Positions 13,060-57,670 are shown, numbered from the stretch's first letter. The stretch is 64,000 nucleotides of DNA from Apricaphanius iberus (GCA_028564705.1 JAPXFQ010000127.1:2666001-2730000), one strand, 5' to 3'. The notes: generated by a model not told the origin, from the sequence alone. Made by a program: numbers and translations.

Positions 13060-13215
13060 GTTGTTCCAGCTTCCTCCTGCCACATTTTGATGTGCGCTTG
13101 GGCAAAGCACTCGATCCCCAGTCACATACAATTCTGTGTTTTATGGTATGAATGTGTTCAGATTTTTGGGTGCAATTGGGTGAATTCGGTTCTGGTTTAA
13201 AGCCATTTCATTGCT
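13060..13215 (+). repeat. SINE fragment
   Basis: Contains GTTCCAGCTTCCTCCTGCCA, then a GCGCTTGGGCAAAGCACT block and a decayed TATGAATGTGTT...GGGTGAATTCGG tail. This parallels the body of the SINE at 19472-19731. The tRNA-like head is missing. Confidence 0.55.
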
Positions 13216-14079
13216 CCATATTACTAGAAAATAGCTACATAAATTCAACAATAACCATTTTACATTAGCTGTTATATCTGATTATTATCAGGTTGTGGTG
13301 GGATTTTCTTATTTTTAAATGAACAAAGTTATTTTGTACATTTTTAAACCTTTGGGTGAAACAATCTAATACAAATGTGACTGGATTCAAGCAATTTTGA
13401 GTTTAAATACATAGCTTTTTATTATTCTCCTTTTACCCAGTGCAGACAAACTCTTATTTGCACATCCCTGCCATTCCTCTTGGCTTGAACCAATATAAAT
13501 CTACATTATATCATCAGAAGTAATCACCTCCCCCTCCAATTAATTGAATTCAGATGATCCAATCAGTTCCATCAATGTTGGTATCTAAAATCCATCCCTT
13601 AGGCATCCAGACCGCTTTCGCAACTGTCAGAGGTTTTATGGCCAATGATTCCAAAAAGGTGTTAAAACAAAGTGGAAGTGAATTGGAAGGACAACAGTTT
13701 AGTCACAAAGGTGTAGGTCACATTAAATCACAGAGCAGAGCCAGCAGATGCTGAGGCGTGTAGGGCACAGGCGTTAGTTTTCTGTAGAGTCAATTACAAT
13801 AGAACTCTTGTGGCCTTCAGTTTAGATCAAGAACATGCATGAAATTGGTTAATAATGGCTAAGTAACTGAATGGAAATTTTGCTATCACAAATACAAGGC
13901 AAATCATAGGAAACTGTGGTGTTAAGTATGCCACCACTAGACAGAGTAACTAGAGCAGTAGGGATGTGTTTTCTGGAGACAAAAATCAAGTATCTGTCTG
14001 GTAATCAAATGAATTAACTGTATTTGGTATTTTTCAGAAGAACAACACTTCCTTGACTGCAAAAATAAAGTTCAGAACA

Positions 14080-14510
14080 GATATGTTTAGCATGGAGGCT
14101 TTATTCAGGAGCCGGGCTCCCTAGTTCTACTTAGCGCTTTTAATGCTTCAGCATACAACAACCTTTTGGCAGCTTAATACTACCAAATTTTCAGGAACTG
14201 TTTGGAGATGTCACCTTTCTCTTCCAACATGATTCAGTGCCAGTGCACAAATCAAGGTCCATAAAGAATTAGAAAGAGTAAAGCTTGGTGTGCGTAACTC
14301 CATTGGCCTGCACAGAGTCCTCCCATCAGCTTTGTGGCCACGTCCTCTCATCCAACAACATTGGTGTTTGTCTTTACAGAATCTAGACCAATAGTTAAAA
14401 ACTTTCCTTAATAAACTCCTAAATCTTGTGGAACACCTCTCCTGAAGAATTGAAGCTGATATAGCTGCAAAGGGTGGACCCACATTATATTAAACAAACT
14501 GCTGGATGTT
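14080..14510 (+). mobile_element. Decayed Tc1-like transposon fragment
   Basis: The + strand contains TTCCAACATGATTCAGTGCC, which decodes to a FQHDSVP-like core of a Tc1-type DDE transposase. It ends with an AAAGGGTGGACCCACATTAT block, resembling the C-terminal AAKGGPT-like end. Several stops intervene. No terminal repeats are identified. The assignment rests on these short matches. Confidence 0.5.
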
Positions 14511-15669
14511 ACTCAGACTTATAGTGTGTGAAGGCAGATGATAACCAAGTTTTTTGCAAAATACTTTACTTACTGTGTACTAATTGAAATTAGCAGAATT
14601 TAAGAACATAATAAATTTATTAGAATTAAAGCAAAGATTTTCATTTTCACTGTGTACAGCTTGGCAGGAGCTTGTTGCTCCTGCAGTCACCTTTTATCTG
14701 CATTGAAAACACAAATGAGGGAAGTTAATCTATCATATCTGTCTTTAAGTACTGTGTAGTTCTCCAGAATGCCCTCTGGGTCTGAAGTCCAGTACTCTCC
14801 CTGTTCAGGTTAGAAAAAATAGAATGAGGTAAAAGGCTTCTGTAATCACCACGCACCCAAGTCTGTTACTAATCAGTCTGTGACTGTGAACCACAAAACC
14901 CATCTCATCAGGCTCATTATTATTCAAGTCATGTTAGTTTAGAATTTAATTAGATCTGAGCGAGTGCTGAAAACAATTGGTCTCATTCCAGACTCTTTCT
15001 CATGCAGAGAAGTGGAAACACAACAGGAAAGTGGGCATAATGATCCCCTCCCTCCCTCTTCCTAAACACACTTCCTTTTTTAGAGTTGTTCCCCCAACAC
15101 ATGGAAAACTGCACTGTCAGACTTACGCAAGTTTTTTTTCTCTCTCTCGCTTTCTCTCGCTTTTTAATCAACAGACCCTTATCTGCTTGAAAAATTAAAC
15201 TTTAAACAACAATGAGTGAAGAAGAGTTTCTGTGGGCTGGAGTAAAGTTGGAGTTGGTCATCTTAAAGGTTTTCCATTTTTGGATGGAATGCATTACAGC
15301 CTCTGAAGAAAAACAAAAGTCACTACGAATTCCAAGACGATACAAAACGTTCAACTTTTGGGATTTTTGGTTATCATTTTGAAGTATTTCAGCACATTTG
15401 TTATTGATGTTAAGGATCTTCTCCACAAAGGGAGTTAGCATGAATTGTTTGTAGTTCCATTTTTTGTTTTTTTGGAGAGGGGGGTGGTTTTGATTCAAAG
15501 GTTCCTGGATCAAAGTCCCTCTTAGCCACATCCTGAAATTGTCTGCTCCGTGGGTGAACAGAGGAGAGAGCAACAGTGTGTGAGCTGAGCCCAGCTGTAG
15601 AGGAGCAGAGGGCACAAGGAGTCTAGTCGTCAAATCATCGCCGGGTGAGTGAAGCCAACACAACGGATC

Positions 15670-47647
<31,978 letters not shown>

Positions 47648-47813
47648 TGAAAAATGCTTTTAGGTTGTTTTTTTTAAAGGTGACTTAATTATTTGATTTT
47701 TTTATTTTAGTTTTGTTGAAGAAACATTAAGAAACATTGCAAGGTGTGTTGTATTTATAGGAAACGATATGAAGAAATTGTAGTGTACATGTATATAATT
47801 TTTATAAGGGAAA

Positions 47814-47819
47814 AATAAA
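47814..47819 (+). other. abcc2 polyadenylation signal
   Basis: AATAAA lies about 170 nt after the abcc2 stop codon, in AAAAATAAATGC. It gives a short 3'UTR ending near 47835. Confidence 0.7.
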
Positions 47820-48115
47820 TGCTTTTTGAGCTAGCACTTCATTGGAGAGTTTTTATTTATTACCAATTAAGTAAATTGCATCTTTAAAGAGACAGTTTGA
47901 CTATTAGTAAATTGTTAAATACAATATCTACCGGAACCCTGTGGGCCAACAACACTGGTGGCAGTCATCTTTTGGGTTGTGGTTGAGTGAACGCTGGCGT
48001 GCTTGGCCGCCGCTGCTCACCAGTTGTTATTTCTTTTTTAGTTTTTTAGCTGTTAGATTACATTGAAACTCATGTATCTAAAGCATAAAGCAGTTTAAAG
48101 TTTATCTGAACATTT

Positions 48116-48496
48116 ATGGATCACTCGTGCTGCAGCTGTCTGGTTGGATTTTCACCCACTTCCCTTCCACATTGGCTGATTCCAGCCATCTACACTCACT
48201 ACTCGTACCAGGAGATGTGGATCTACGGTGGATATGTGTGGATTTTTCTCATCTGGGCTGTTTTATCATTTCTGAGCTTCTGCAACTCCATTTCTACCTG
48301 GCTGTCCCTCTCACTTGTGGCTCTTAACCTCCATTCAGACATTGCTTTGAAGCCTTACCACAGGCAAATCCACCGAGGGTCTCTGCAAAACCTCTACATC
48401 AACAACACTAACCAAGGAGAGTCATTCTGGTCCAGAACACATCGTCCTCCACGCGATACTCATCGGATTATTAACCATGCTGCATTGGTCCGCTAG
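48116..48496 (+). other. Unidentified 126-residue open frame
   Basis: An open frame between abcc2 and the L2 fragment. Its product is rich in hydrophobic and aromatic residues in the middle (about residues 30-70). I recognise no family. The location between repeats and the ordinary base composition suggest retroelement sequence or chance rather than a host gene. Confidence 0.2.
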
Positions 48497-48804
48497 GCTA
48501 GGTCGGCTAACCCTAAATCTAAATCACCACCTGCCAGCCAGATCCTCTGCCCACCGTGTTGGTTTAGGCTTGTCTCCCCTCACTGGTTCCTCTCATCATT
48601 ATAATCATCCACTCCTCGCTTAAAGGGAATATACATACGTCTAACCACAAATAAATATATAAATAGGTAAAATTTCTTTCTCATTCATACTCCAGCAATG
48701 CCCTTGTGAGTAAAAGGAGCCCTGGCCTTTACACCGCGGTTGCCTCTATATGCCTGTAAATTAACTTAAATAGTGAGAGTTTGGTTTGAACCAAGTTTTT
48801 TCCA

Positions 48805-50015
48805 GGGGCAGCGTAATGCGTAATGGCGTCAAGTCAGCACAAACCCCAACTAAACGTACACAACAGTAACAGAAGAAGTCATGGCTGCAAATCAGTAAAT
48901 TGTCCAGGATGGGATTGACTGAGCTGTTGTTTCTGTTAGTTTGTGAGTGAGCTGTCATGCAGCATGTCTGCCTCATGCAAAAGCTCACCAAGGTCTAATG
49001 ACACGAGACCCAGGAAAACTGATCCATGCATTTATCTCTAGCCGGCTTGGTTACTGTGACAGTATCTTCATTGGTTTGCCTAAAATATCAATCAGACAGC
49101 TGCAGCTGATCCATAATGCTGCTGCTCGTGTTCTCACTAGAACAAGGAAAGTAGAAAACATCACCCCAGTTCGAAAGTCCTTACACTGGCTCCCTATTGC
49201 TCAGAGAATAGACTTCAAAGTGCTTTTAGTAGTCTATAAATCATTGAATGGGTTAGCACCAAAGTACATTAGAGATCTGTTATCATGGTACAAACCATCC
49301 AGATCAATTAGATCCTCCAGCTCCTGTCTACTGATCATCTCTAGAACCAGAACCAAACATGGAGAAGCAGCTTCCAGTTTCTATGCTCCCCACATCTGTA
49401 AAAAACTGCCGGACCAGTGTAAAACTGCAGAGACACTGAACTCTTAAATCTAAAATATAAACATACCTATTTAGACTTGCTTATGAGGATTAAATGTTTT
49501 TTTATTACCCTATATCATTGTTTTAATCAAATGCTAAATGTTGTCCTTTATTGTTTTTATTGTTTATTTTATAAATGTTTGTTTATGCTTTCTTTTAGTG
49601 ATTCTGTTTTAATTTTCAAATTGTTGTAATCATTTATAGAACCTTGAATAGCCTTGTGTTGAAAGTGTGCTATATAAATAAAAATTGCCTTGCCTTGCCA
49701 TTTAGGTTGTAGTTATGCGTTTGGTCTGAGGGGGCAATCACAAGCAAAACACTTTGAAACTTTACAAAGTCCCTCTAAATGAACTATGTGAAGTTTGAAC
49801 GTTTACTGTTGTAAGAAATGTTACTGTTGTGTAAGTTTAGTTGGGGTCTGCGCTGGAGATTTGCTGGTGCTCGAAGGCGCTCTCTTCATATGTTCTGCTG
49901 AATCCATCCTACAGTTACCTCTCACTCCGCTGCTGTTCATGATGAGGTAGCAAATGCTACACCCGAATGCAAATGTACATGATGTCAATACGTATTACGG
50001 TGCTTCTGGAAAGTA
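48805..50015. mobile_element. Palindromic element holding an L2 piece
   Basis: 48841-48870 and 49820-49849 are inverted copies (28 of 30 bases). Further outward, GCAGCGTAATGCGTAATGGCG at about 48809 resembles the reverse complement of 49987-50007. The right arm contains about 130 extra bases. The L2 3' end (48955-49705) lies between the arms, so it probably inserted into an older TIR element. The outer borders are approximate. Confidence 0.5.
48955..49705 (+). mobile_element. L2-type LINE, 3' fragment
   Basis: The open frame 48947-49447 encodes the C-terminal part of a non-LTR reverse-transcriptase protein: IHAFISSRLGYCDSIFIGLP, then QLQLIHNAAARVLTR, then SLHWLPIAQRIDFKVL, then TRTKHGEAASSFYAP. 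This order is characteristic of L2/Maui-type LINEs. The tail runs to GTGCTATATAAATAAAAATTG and a TTGCC-repeat end at about 49705. It is strongly 5'-truncated, as is usual. Confidence 0.85.
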
Positions 50016-50269
50016 CTCTGGAAATCTCCTTGTTTGACCCGAGCACTCGTTATTTAATTGAATATACAGGCAACAGGGCCAGGGCTCATTCTACTGACCA
50101 GTGCATTGCTGGAACATGTATAAGGGAGAAATTTCACATATTCATATATTTATTTATTTTTGGTTAAACTTAAGTACAGTCCCTTTAAGAATGGAAGTGT
50201 TACTTCATCACAGAAAACAACTTATGTTACTCAAGTTCTCAAAAAACCTGCTCAGGTCCCAACAACACT

Positions 50270-50925
50270 GATCATCTTAATTTAATACCAAATCTTCCTT
50301 TTATTTAAAAACATCTTGAGAAAGATGTCTCAATAACTGCTATTTTGTGAAGAATATCAGTCTGGTTTCCGGCCTCACTATAGTGCCAAAGTACAAAAAT
50401 AGCTCTGATAAAGACCACCAATGACCTTCTGATGCCACCTGATTCTGATCTCCTCACCATTTTTTTTCTTTTTTGATCTCAGTGAACCCACAACCTTTTC
50501 AAATCCACGACCTTCTTGCTCTAAGGCAACATTGCTTCCCCCTGCAGCCCATTTACATTGTAATGCATATAAAATTGTGTTTAGTTTACATTTTCCTTCT
50601 ATTACCGTGTTTCCTTTGAAGTGAACTGCTGTTCTGAACAATGTCTGAAGTGACTAATTTTACTGTTCTGCTCAAGACTCACCTTTTTAGCCGAGCTTTT
50701 CACTGATTATTTTTTTTATTAATATCTGTTTAATCACTCTGCATGTTTTATTTGATGTAATTTTTTGTTTATTTTTTAACTGATTATTGTTTATTAATTA
50801 TTTATCTGCTTTGCATTTTTATCTGATCATATTTTATCCTTCTCTTATATTTTATAATTTGGGATGCTATCAGTCTTAACATTTTTATGAGCATCTTATA
50901 ATTGATTGATTGATTAAATAAGTAA
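50270..50925 (+). mobile_element. Second L2-type LINE remnant
   Basis: The + strand carries a reverse-transcriptase block (YQSGFRPHYSA near 50355-50390, then TTNDLL and SDLLTI). Later comes a KTHLFSRAF-like block at about 50672-50702, and the end has GATTGATTGATT repeats at about 50902-50915. Much of the middle is missing or mutated. The ATTG-type tail fits L2. Confidence 0.7.
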
Positions 50926-50929
50926 CACA

Positions 50930-52900
50930 TGTTTAAGGCCTGTTTTTAACAGAATAAAATGTTACTGGTTAAAGAGCTACTCACCCCCCTTCCAGAGTAT
51001 CCCGCCAGCTACATTTCCAGTTTGAAAAATGCAGCAAAACGACGTGTTGCCTGGGGGACCAAGGGACACGCGGGTAAGTTGCTTGCATTTCCTTCACAAT
51101 AAAGATTCAGTTGCACAGAAACACCAGCCTACATGCTAAGGCTTTTTTCTTTTTTGCTTTCTGTTATAGCTACTCCAGCTATTCATTAGCCATGTAAAAA
51201 TATAATCTTCACCGAAAGAAAGAGACTGATCTAGTTTGTGATTTTTGATGGCTTTAAGCCTGATGACAAGGAAATTCTGATCCAGTGCTCTAAGCTCTAT
51301 ACAACACCCACATCGTTAAATCATTTTTTTTTATAACTTTGTTATACCTTCTCTGGCATGGATTTCAGTCACTGAAAAACAATGGTTTCTATCCACCAGG
51401 TTACAACATTCTGGTGAAGCAGCTGTTTGCTCAACTTTAGTCTACTGTAATTGTGCAGTTTCTTTTTTCAACTTTGGACATCTCTCTAAATTGATCTCCC
51501 ATTTCCTGAGAATGTTTCTATGCTCTTTTACAGGATGCTCTGTAATTTGCAAAAATGGTGTCCAAATCACCACACCTAGTTTAATGAAAAAAAAAAAGTA
51601 AAATATCTAAATCTTCAGAATCCATCCCTGAATTTACTTTGTAGGTAAAATACCATCTGCCCTTCTCCCCACATTTAACCTAACCTCAATACTTGTGGAA
51701 ATATTTTTGTTCTTTTCATAGAGGTTATCTTCAAATGTTTTGCTTCTATGAATTGATCTTACAGCTCAGTCAAATAAATTGTTTAAAGTTTCTGGTATTT
51801 TCTTTTCATTTTTTTTGGTATTTGCACATTTTCTGTTAACAAGGCATTTTGCTTACCCTCATAAGCCTACCTTGGTCTTCAGCTGAATGTTTCCTTTTTA
51901 CAAGTTTGCTGAAACGGCAACATCTTTTACCACACTTCATTCTCGCGTACCATCACATGGGAGTTGTATAATGGTTTTGATCATTTCTACAAATAGATCG
52001 CTAATTTCTGCCTTATTTTCTGTCAACAAGCCAGATGCAACTACAGATTCGTTTCCCCTTAGACTTGCAGTTATTTGTTTTAGAATTACTACTACATATA
52101 ACATAGCAATTTCAATTTATTTTTCTTTAATCAACTTGAAAAATAATGTTCCATTGATGAGACAATTCCTTTTTTTTTTACAAAGTATGTTCTGAAAAGG
52201 TTGAATAATAATGTATACTTTATTTTTTATTGTTTCAAACACCAATATTCAATGTTCCATCTGTTCCAAATAATTATTATAGAATTTATTAGACATCAAG
52301 AAAGCACTCTCAGTTATACTGTCATTACCTCTAGTACATTTTTTTCTAAAGTAATGATGTAATCATTGTTTTAAAAGAAAACGTAATCATCCCAAAGTGG
52401 ATTAAGTTAATGAATTTAAGCAAAACATGTTTTTCTCAATTTTAGCAGATGAGCTTCATATCCATCTCCAAAATCCATTTTTGCAGTCAACACATTGCAA
52501 CCAGCAACTGCAATATCTTCTTGATTGGCAATGGACAGAAGCTTCATCACACACAGGAATTTATATGTATTTACTGTTTACTGTTAGGCCATTTTTAAAG
52601 ATGTTAATCATACGAAATGGCAATTGACTGTGCGCATAATCTAACTGGTAATCGATTTGTTCAGTTTAATTTTAGGGGATGTGTTGAGCTACGGTAGAAA
52701 TAGTTTGAAGAATCATGCATTAAAAATCATAATCTAGTATTCATGGAATCCATAATATTTTGAATTAAGTAAAAGTGCAGCAAATGCCATTTTACCTTAA
52801 TAAGTAAACCACTCCTTGGGAGGCATAATCTGCTAGATCTACATGTTCAAGATTTTATCAGCTGCAGTTATGAGTAATGAGTAAGTGTCTTTACAAAGGA
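50930..52900. other. Spacer before the GPCR
   Basis: About 2 kb of A+T-rich sequence with no recognised gene. Short open frames, such as 51887-52195, have no identifiable family. Confidence 0.4.
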
Positions 52901-52959
52901 TGGGAGAGAATGAGGAGGCTGGAATAAAAGAGGGAGGAGCAAAGCTATTGAGGTACTGA

Positions 52960-53047
52960 GGGAAGCAGCTAAAGCAGGGATTATTTTTCTTTCTTTTTTC
53001 CAGAGAGAAGAGCTTCTGGTATTTGTTCTGTGTTACCAACTTAGTAA
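52960..53047 (+). other. Possible GPCR 5'-untranslated exon
   Basis: A GTAAGC donor follows AACTTAGTAAG at 53047, and an acceptor (TTTCTGTAG) ends at 53849, 21 nt before the GPCR start codon. This suggests a non-coding first exon ending at 53047. The transcription start is not visible, so the left border is arbitrary. Confidence 0.35.
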
Positions 53048-53458
53048 GGTAAGCATAATTATTACTGATCTAAAAAACATGCCTGAGTATTTTTTCTGTT
53101 TTGCTATAAGCTGTAAAACAGTTTGCTGATAATGTCTGTCCTCATTAAGTGACTGCAAGGTTGCACCAGTTAATTGAATGTTTAAAAAAATGTATTGATT
53201 TATGCTGTAGAGAAAAAATGAAACAGCTTCAGGAGTAGAATTATTTAAAGAATTACATGATGTATCCAGTCTCCTTAATGTGACTTTACTGGTATTATGT
53301 CATATACATGTCAACATGCACAGTTGTGCATGTGTTTGGTTAAAAAGATTAATCAGTCTTCCAAAACCATCAGAGGTTTTTGTTGATCCTCTAAAATGGA
53401 TGCATATTTAATGAAAAGATCAAGATTAGTCAAATTTTTATTCTCTTAAGGGTTAGAG

Positions 53459-53534
<76 letters not shown>
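53459..53534. repeat. (ATT)n microsatellite
   Basis: About 25 uninterrupted TTA/ATT units upstream of the first GPCR coding exon. Confidence 0.95.
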
Positions 53535-53535
<1 letters not shown>

Positions 53536-53870
53536 AATGCAAATTCTTTCAAATATTACTAAATAATGCAGTTAGACTTCTGTATTTATGGCAGATGTAT
53601 TACCTTGTATAATCTCTGAGAGTTTTAATTTGCTCTCAGACATGCTAGGGCAAATATCCTTTTTGCTTTCCCATTAACTGGATCACTGGATTTTAGAACA
53701 ACTTGATACAACACCCATAGAGCAACAGTCTTTGTATCATACATAAAAAATAAAAAAAAGATTATGGTAATCTAAATCAATAACATTTGATTACTTGGTG
53801 ACGTCATAATTGTAATTTTACAGTTTTTCTTCTCAACATCTTTCTGTAGCTATCACTTGCCTGCCTGGGC

Positions 53871-56800
53871 ATGAACTTCTCAGAGCAAATTTCATTCCTC
53901 TTCAGCTGTAATGTCAGCGTAAATGAAGAGCCAAAGCTCGACATCAGCGTTACCAAAAGTGAACCGCTGTCAGTTGCCGTCCCCATGACAATCTTTTACA
54001 GCGTCGTCTTCTTCTTCGGAGTATGTGCATTTGCTTGACACAAAATTGTAACTTTTCAACCTGGGAATTGCAAATATATCAAAGTTCTCTCCTTTGAATG
54101 CATCACAGGTTGTTTTCAACAGTGTGAGCATACTGACCCTCCTCATGGATGCTCATATGAGAGTCAGCGCCATTCGTGTCTACCTTTTGAGCCTCGTTAT
54201 TTCAGGTACCCACTATGATTTATCACCTCCTGTGAAGTTCAATCACTGACACCTTTCATAGTTGAAGTAACATGTCCAGCATAGAGTCGTTATGACCCTA
54301 AACAGAATCAAATACATAATTATTGCCAAATCTCAGCCACTCATGCTTATAATTTGAATATTTTTCTCCTATTTTTCTGCTTCATGTAAAATTGATTGCC
54401 TCTAAGCAGTCATTGCAAAGCCAAAAATTTTCTGTGACTTAAATCTTTCTGATCTTTTACCATTTTAGACATTCTGCAGCTGTTGACTATCCCAGTCACT
54501 TTGTATCGGTATTACTGGGAGAGCTATCCATGGCGCCTTGGACAAGCTGTGTGCAAAGTGTACTTCATGGTCCGACAGATGTCTTGCGCCACCACAAGCT
54601 GGGTTATTGTGACCTTTACCATGGAGCGTTATGCAGCAATATGCCACACCTTGTGGTCCGTCTCCAGTCTGAAGGTGCAGTGCTCGCACAACCAATCTGT
54701 ACTGCTTTTTTAAATGACAGATGCTCAAGAAAACTCAAAATTTTGTTTTTCATGTACGCATTTCTGTTGCTGTTTTTGATTTGAAATTTGAAGGTCGCAA
54801 TTAATAGTTAGATCCAATCATAGACAGGTATGAGTATGATTACTCTAGATAAGAAAAGCAAAACCAAGAAAAGAACATTAGAAAGAAGACTTGAAACACA
54901 ATTAAATCTTGGCAAAATACCAGAAACTAGCCCATATTTAATCTAAAGTGGAAAATGCTGCAGTGAAGGATTTTTTTAATTGAAGTGCATTACCCTTCTT
55001 TTGTCTTCAGCAACCTCAATGTACAGTATGAATCATCCTTAATTACAGCATTTCTTGGTTCATTTACTTTTCAGCACCTCAGTATATTTCTCTGTGTGCT
55101 TCAGTGAATAATTGTTTACCATCTCTTGACTGATCATGATTACCACCCTGTGTCCCACTCAGTTATTAGCAGTCAGAAGAGAGGCTGATGAATGAAAAGC
55201 TGTAAAAAATAATATTTTCCCTCTTTCTTTCCTCTCCATCCTGAAGAAGTCTCGTTTGCCATGCCTCATCACTGTTTGGATTGTTTCTCTGGTCTCCGCT
55301 GTGCCATTTGCACTGGTTTATGACCAGGCGCATGCCTGCATTCTGGACTATACAGCAACCACGCAGGAAGATGCTTTTAAGGTTTCCACCATGTGTGAAA
55401 TGACAGAGCCTGATCCTGCGCACATCTACAAAGGAGCCTTACTCCTGAGGGCGGGGCTCTTCTTCCTGGTGAGATCAGTTTCACAGTTTTTATCTGTGTT
55501 TTCAGCATCAGACATGAACACTAAATATCTTTGACTGACTGCAGGTCCCCCTGGTCTCAATCTTTACACTCTACATGCTGATCCTGCTCCACCTACAGAG
55601 AAATGGTCGTCAAAGGAGAAACATGGGTCTTATGAGACCAGAATTAGAAGGAAGGCGTGATATTCAGTGTCATCGGAATGGAAAACTACTTTTAAATGAA
55701 AAGAGGGCTTTAAAACTTATGGGTGAGCTTTGGAAAATTATAAATATTTAGTGCATGCTCGTTTTGGGACTAATGCTGCTGTAAATGTTTAAGTTTGATA
55801 AAGAGATCCTATTGGAAAGTCAATGATACCTTATTTCATCATGGGGTCTGATGAACAATATACAGTGCGGCAACAAAGTATTTGGCAACCATCAATTGTG
55901 CAAGTTGTCCTGCTTAAAAAAATAGCGGTCAATGATCTGAGAGAGAGAGCTAGGACCACAGTAAAAAAAATATTAGTAACACTACATTGTCATGGATTAA
56001 AATCAGCCCTTGAAGGGTCGCCCTCCTTAAATCAGCACATGTCCAGGGCCATCTAAAGTTTTCCAGAGAGCATCTGAATGATCTAGATTAGAACTGATAG
56101 AATGTAATGTTTTTGGTTTAAACGCCTCCCGCCGTGTTTGGAGGTGGAAGAATGCTGAGTTGCATCCCAGGAACACCATAACTACTGTGAAGCATGAAGG
56201 TGAAAATATTGTGCTTTGGGGCTGCTTTTCTGCAATGGGGACAGGACGACTGATCACTATTAAGGCAAGGACGAATAGGGCCATGTATCATGAGATTTTT
56301 GGCAAAAATCGCCTTCCTTCAGTCAGAGTATTGAAAGTGAAACATGGCTGGATATTCCATACCACCTGGGTAACAAAGGAGTGGCTACATAAAAAGCGAT
56401 GCAAGATTCAGGAGTAGCCTAGCCAGTCTCCAGACCTGAATCCAATAGAAAAACTGTGGAGGAAGTTTTTGTTGCTCAGCAATAGCACCAAAACATCACA
56501 GCTGTAGAGAAGATCTGTCGGGAGGAATTGGCCAAAACACCAGCTACAATGTGCGCAAACCTGGTGAAGACTCACAAGAAACATTTGACCTCTGTCATAG
56601 CCAGCCAAGGTTACATTACAATGTATTGAGAATAACTTTTTGTTATTTACAAAACACCTATTTTTTGCACCATCATAAAAATAAATTCTTTAAATTTATA
56701 CAATGTGATTTCCAGTATTTTTTATATGCTGTTTCTCACACTTTAAGTGTACCTATGATGAAAATGACAGATCTCTCTCATCTTTGTGAGTGGGACAACA

Positions 56801-57258
56801 CAGTGGCTGCCAAATACTTTTTTGCCCTACTGTATGTATGTATTTACAATCAGAGCTTTTAAACTTCATGGGTTTTTTTTCTTTTCCTAGGTGCAGTCGT
56901 GGTTGCTTTTTTTCTCTTCAACTTTCCAGATATTGCCTCATCACTCATGCAGGTCTATGTGGCCGTGTGGTCTGACAGAGTCCTTACCGTCTATACTGTC
57001 CTGAAATCATATTTGTCCCTCCCCCTGTGGTACATCAATGGTGCTCTGGATCCTCTTCTGTTCTGTATTTCTTCCCACACTTTTCGCAGAGCTTGTTGGA
57101 GAACGCTGAGAAGACTCAGACCTCGCTGCTACTTGAAATACCATGGTCTATCTTTGCTAAGGACACGAAGTTCTAGTGAGGATCAAAGCACAAGGGCCAG
57201 AGAGAAGATTGACAGAAAACTCTGCAAAGAAAAATGCGAGAAAAGAGAAAGACTTTGA
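53871..57258 (+). CDS. Class A GPCR, ghrelin/TRH-receptor-like, orphan
   Basis: A seven-transmembrane receptor predicted at the cell surface. Coding exons are 53871-54020, 54109-54205, 54469-54674, 55247-55468, 55545-55722 and 56891-57258. All joins are in phase with GT/AG ends; 406 aa. Visible landmarks: N-glycosylation sequons at residues 2 and 14, TM1 Asn54, TM2 Asp83, the disulfide pair Cys111 and the Cys in [11 protein letters not shown] at 135-137 ending TM3, TM4 Trp162, and TM5 Pro227 with Tyr235. In TM6 the usual CWxP reads FNFP (294-297), and in TM7 the usual NPxxY reads DPLLF (338-342). The TM2-TM3 and TM6 wording is nearest to peptide receptors of the ghrelin/neuromedin U/TRH group, but I cannot assign an ortholog or ligand. 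A basic tail (343-406) follows. Exon 4 has a tandem AAGAAG acceptor. Intron 5 holds a Tc1-like element. Confidence 0.85.
55863..56832 (+). mobile_element. Tc1-like transposon, internally deleted
   Basis: The ends CAGTGCGGCAACAAAGTATT and (reverse-complemented) CAGTAGGGCAAAAAAGTATT are inverted repeats flanked by TA at 55861-55862 and 56833-56834. The + strand encodes a truncated DDE transposase ([20 protein letters not shown] at about 56168-56230, then [12 protein letters not shown] at about 56437). The N-terminal part is deleted and stops are present. It is the same family as 41298-43237 but in the opposite direction, within GPCR intron 5. Confidence 0.85.
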
Positions 57259-57670
57259 AAGAGAAAGGATCGGGGAGATACAGAGGGCTGGGAATTCTCT
57301 TTTCAATGCTAGCTAGCTGCAACAAAAAGCACTTTAAACAATATGCTTTATTCTGTCATGCTCTTAGAGACATAATGTATTATTTTCTGCTTTCTCTCAC
57401 AGCCTTTTGTTCATTTATTATAATATCAGAGTATCACAAATGTAAAAAAGAAATGTTTGATTACAGTTATTACATAAAAAAACTGTAGAAATGCTTTGAG
57501 TGGTTACAACTTCCGGTATGTGTAATTTGCTTGTAAGATCCTGTGTTGTTTTTTGAGGTTAATGTTGATTAGAAAGTATAAGAACATTGCATGCTAGTGG
57601 GAACAAGTGCATTCTTTTTTTAATGTTATATGTCATAAACTTGGACAGTGAAATGGTTTGCACATTTTCA

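Larger units (their letters stand above)
11260..15540. other. cutc-abcc2 spacer
   Basis: This 4.3-kb spacer has no recognisable gene. It contains a perfect hairpin at 12442-12474, a SINE fragment at about 13060-13215 and a Tc1-type remnant at about 14080-14510. The last few hundred bases before 15670 should contain abcc2 regulatory sequence, but I could not pick out a convincing TATA box or nuclear-receptor repeat. Confidence 0.5.

Noticed and set aside
15202..15663. A 153-residue minus-strand open frame before abcc2
   Set aside because: No recognisable domains, and it overlaps the expected abcc2 promoter and 5'UTR; probably chance.
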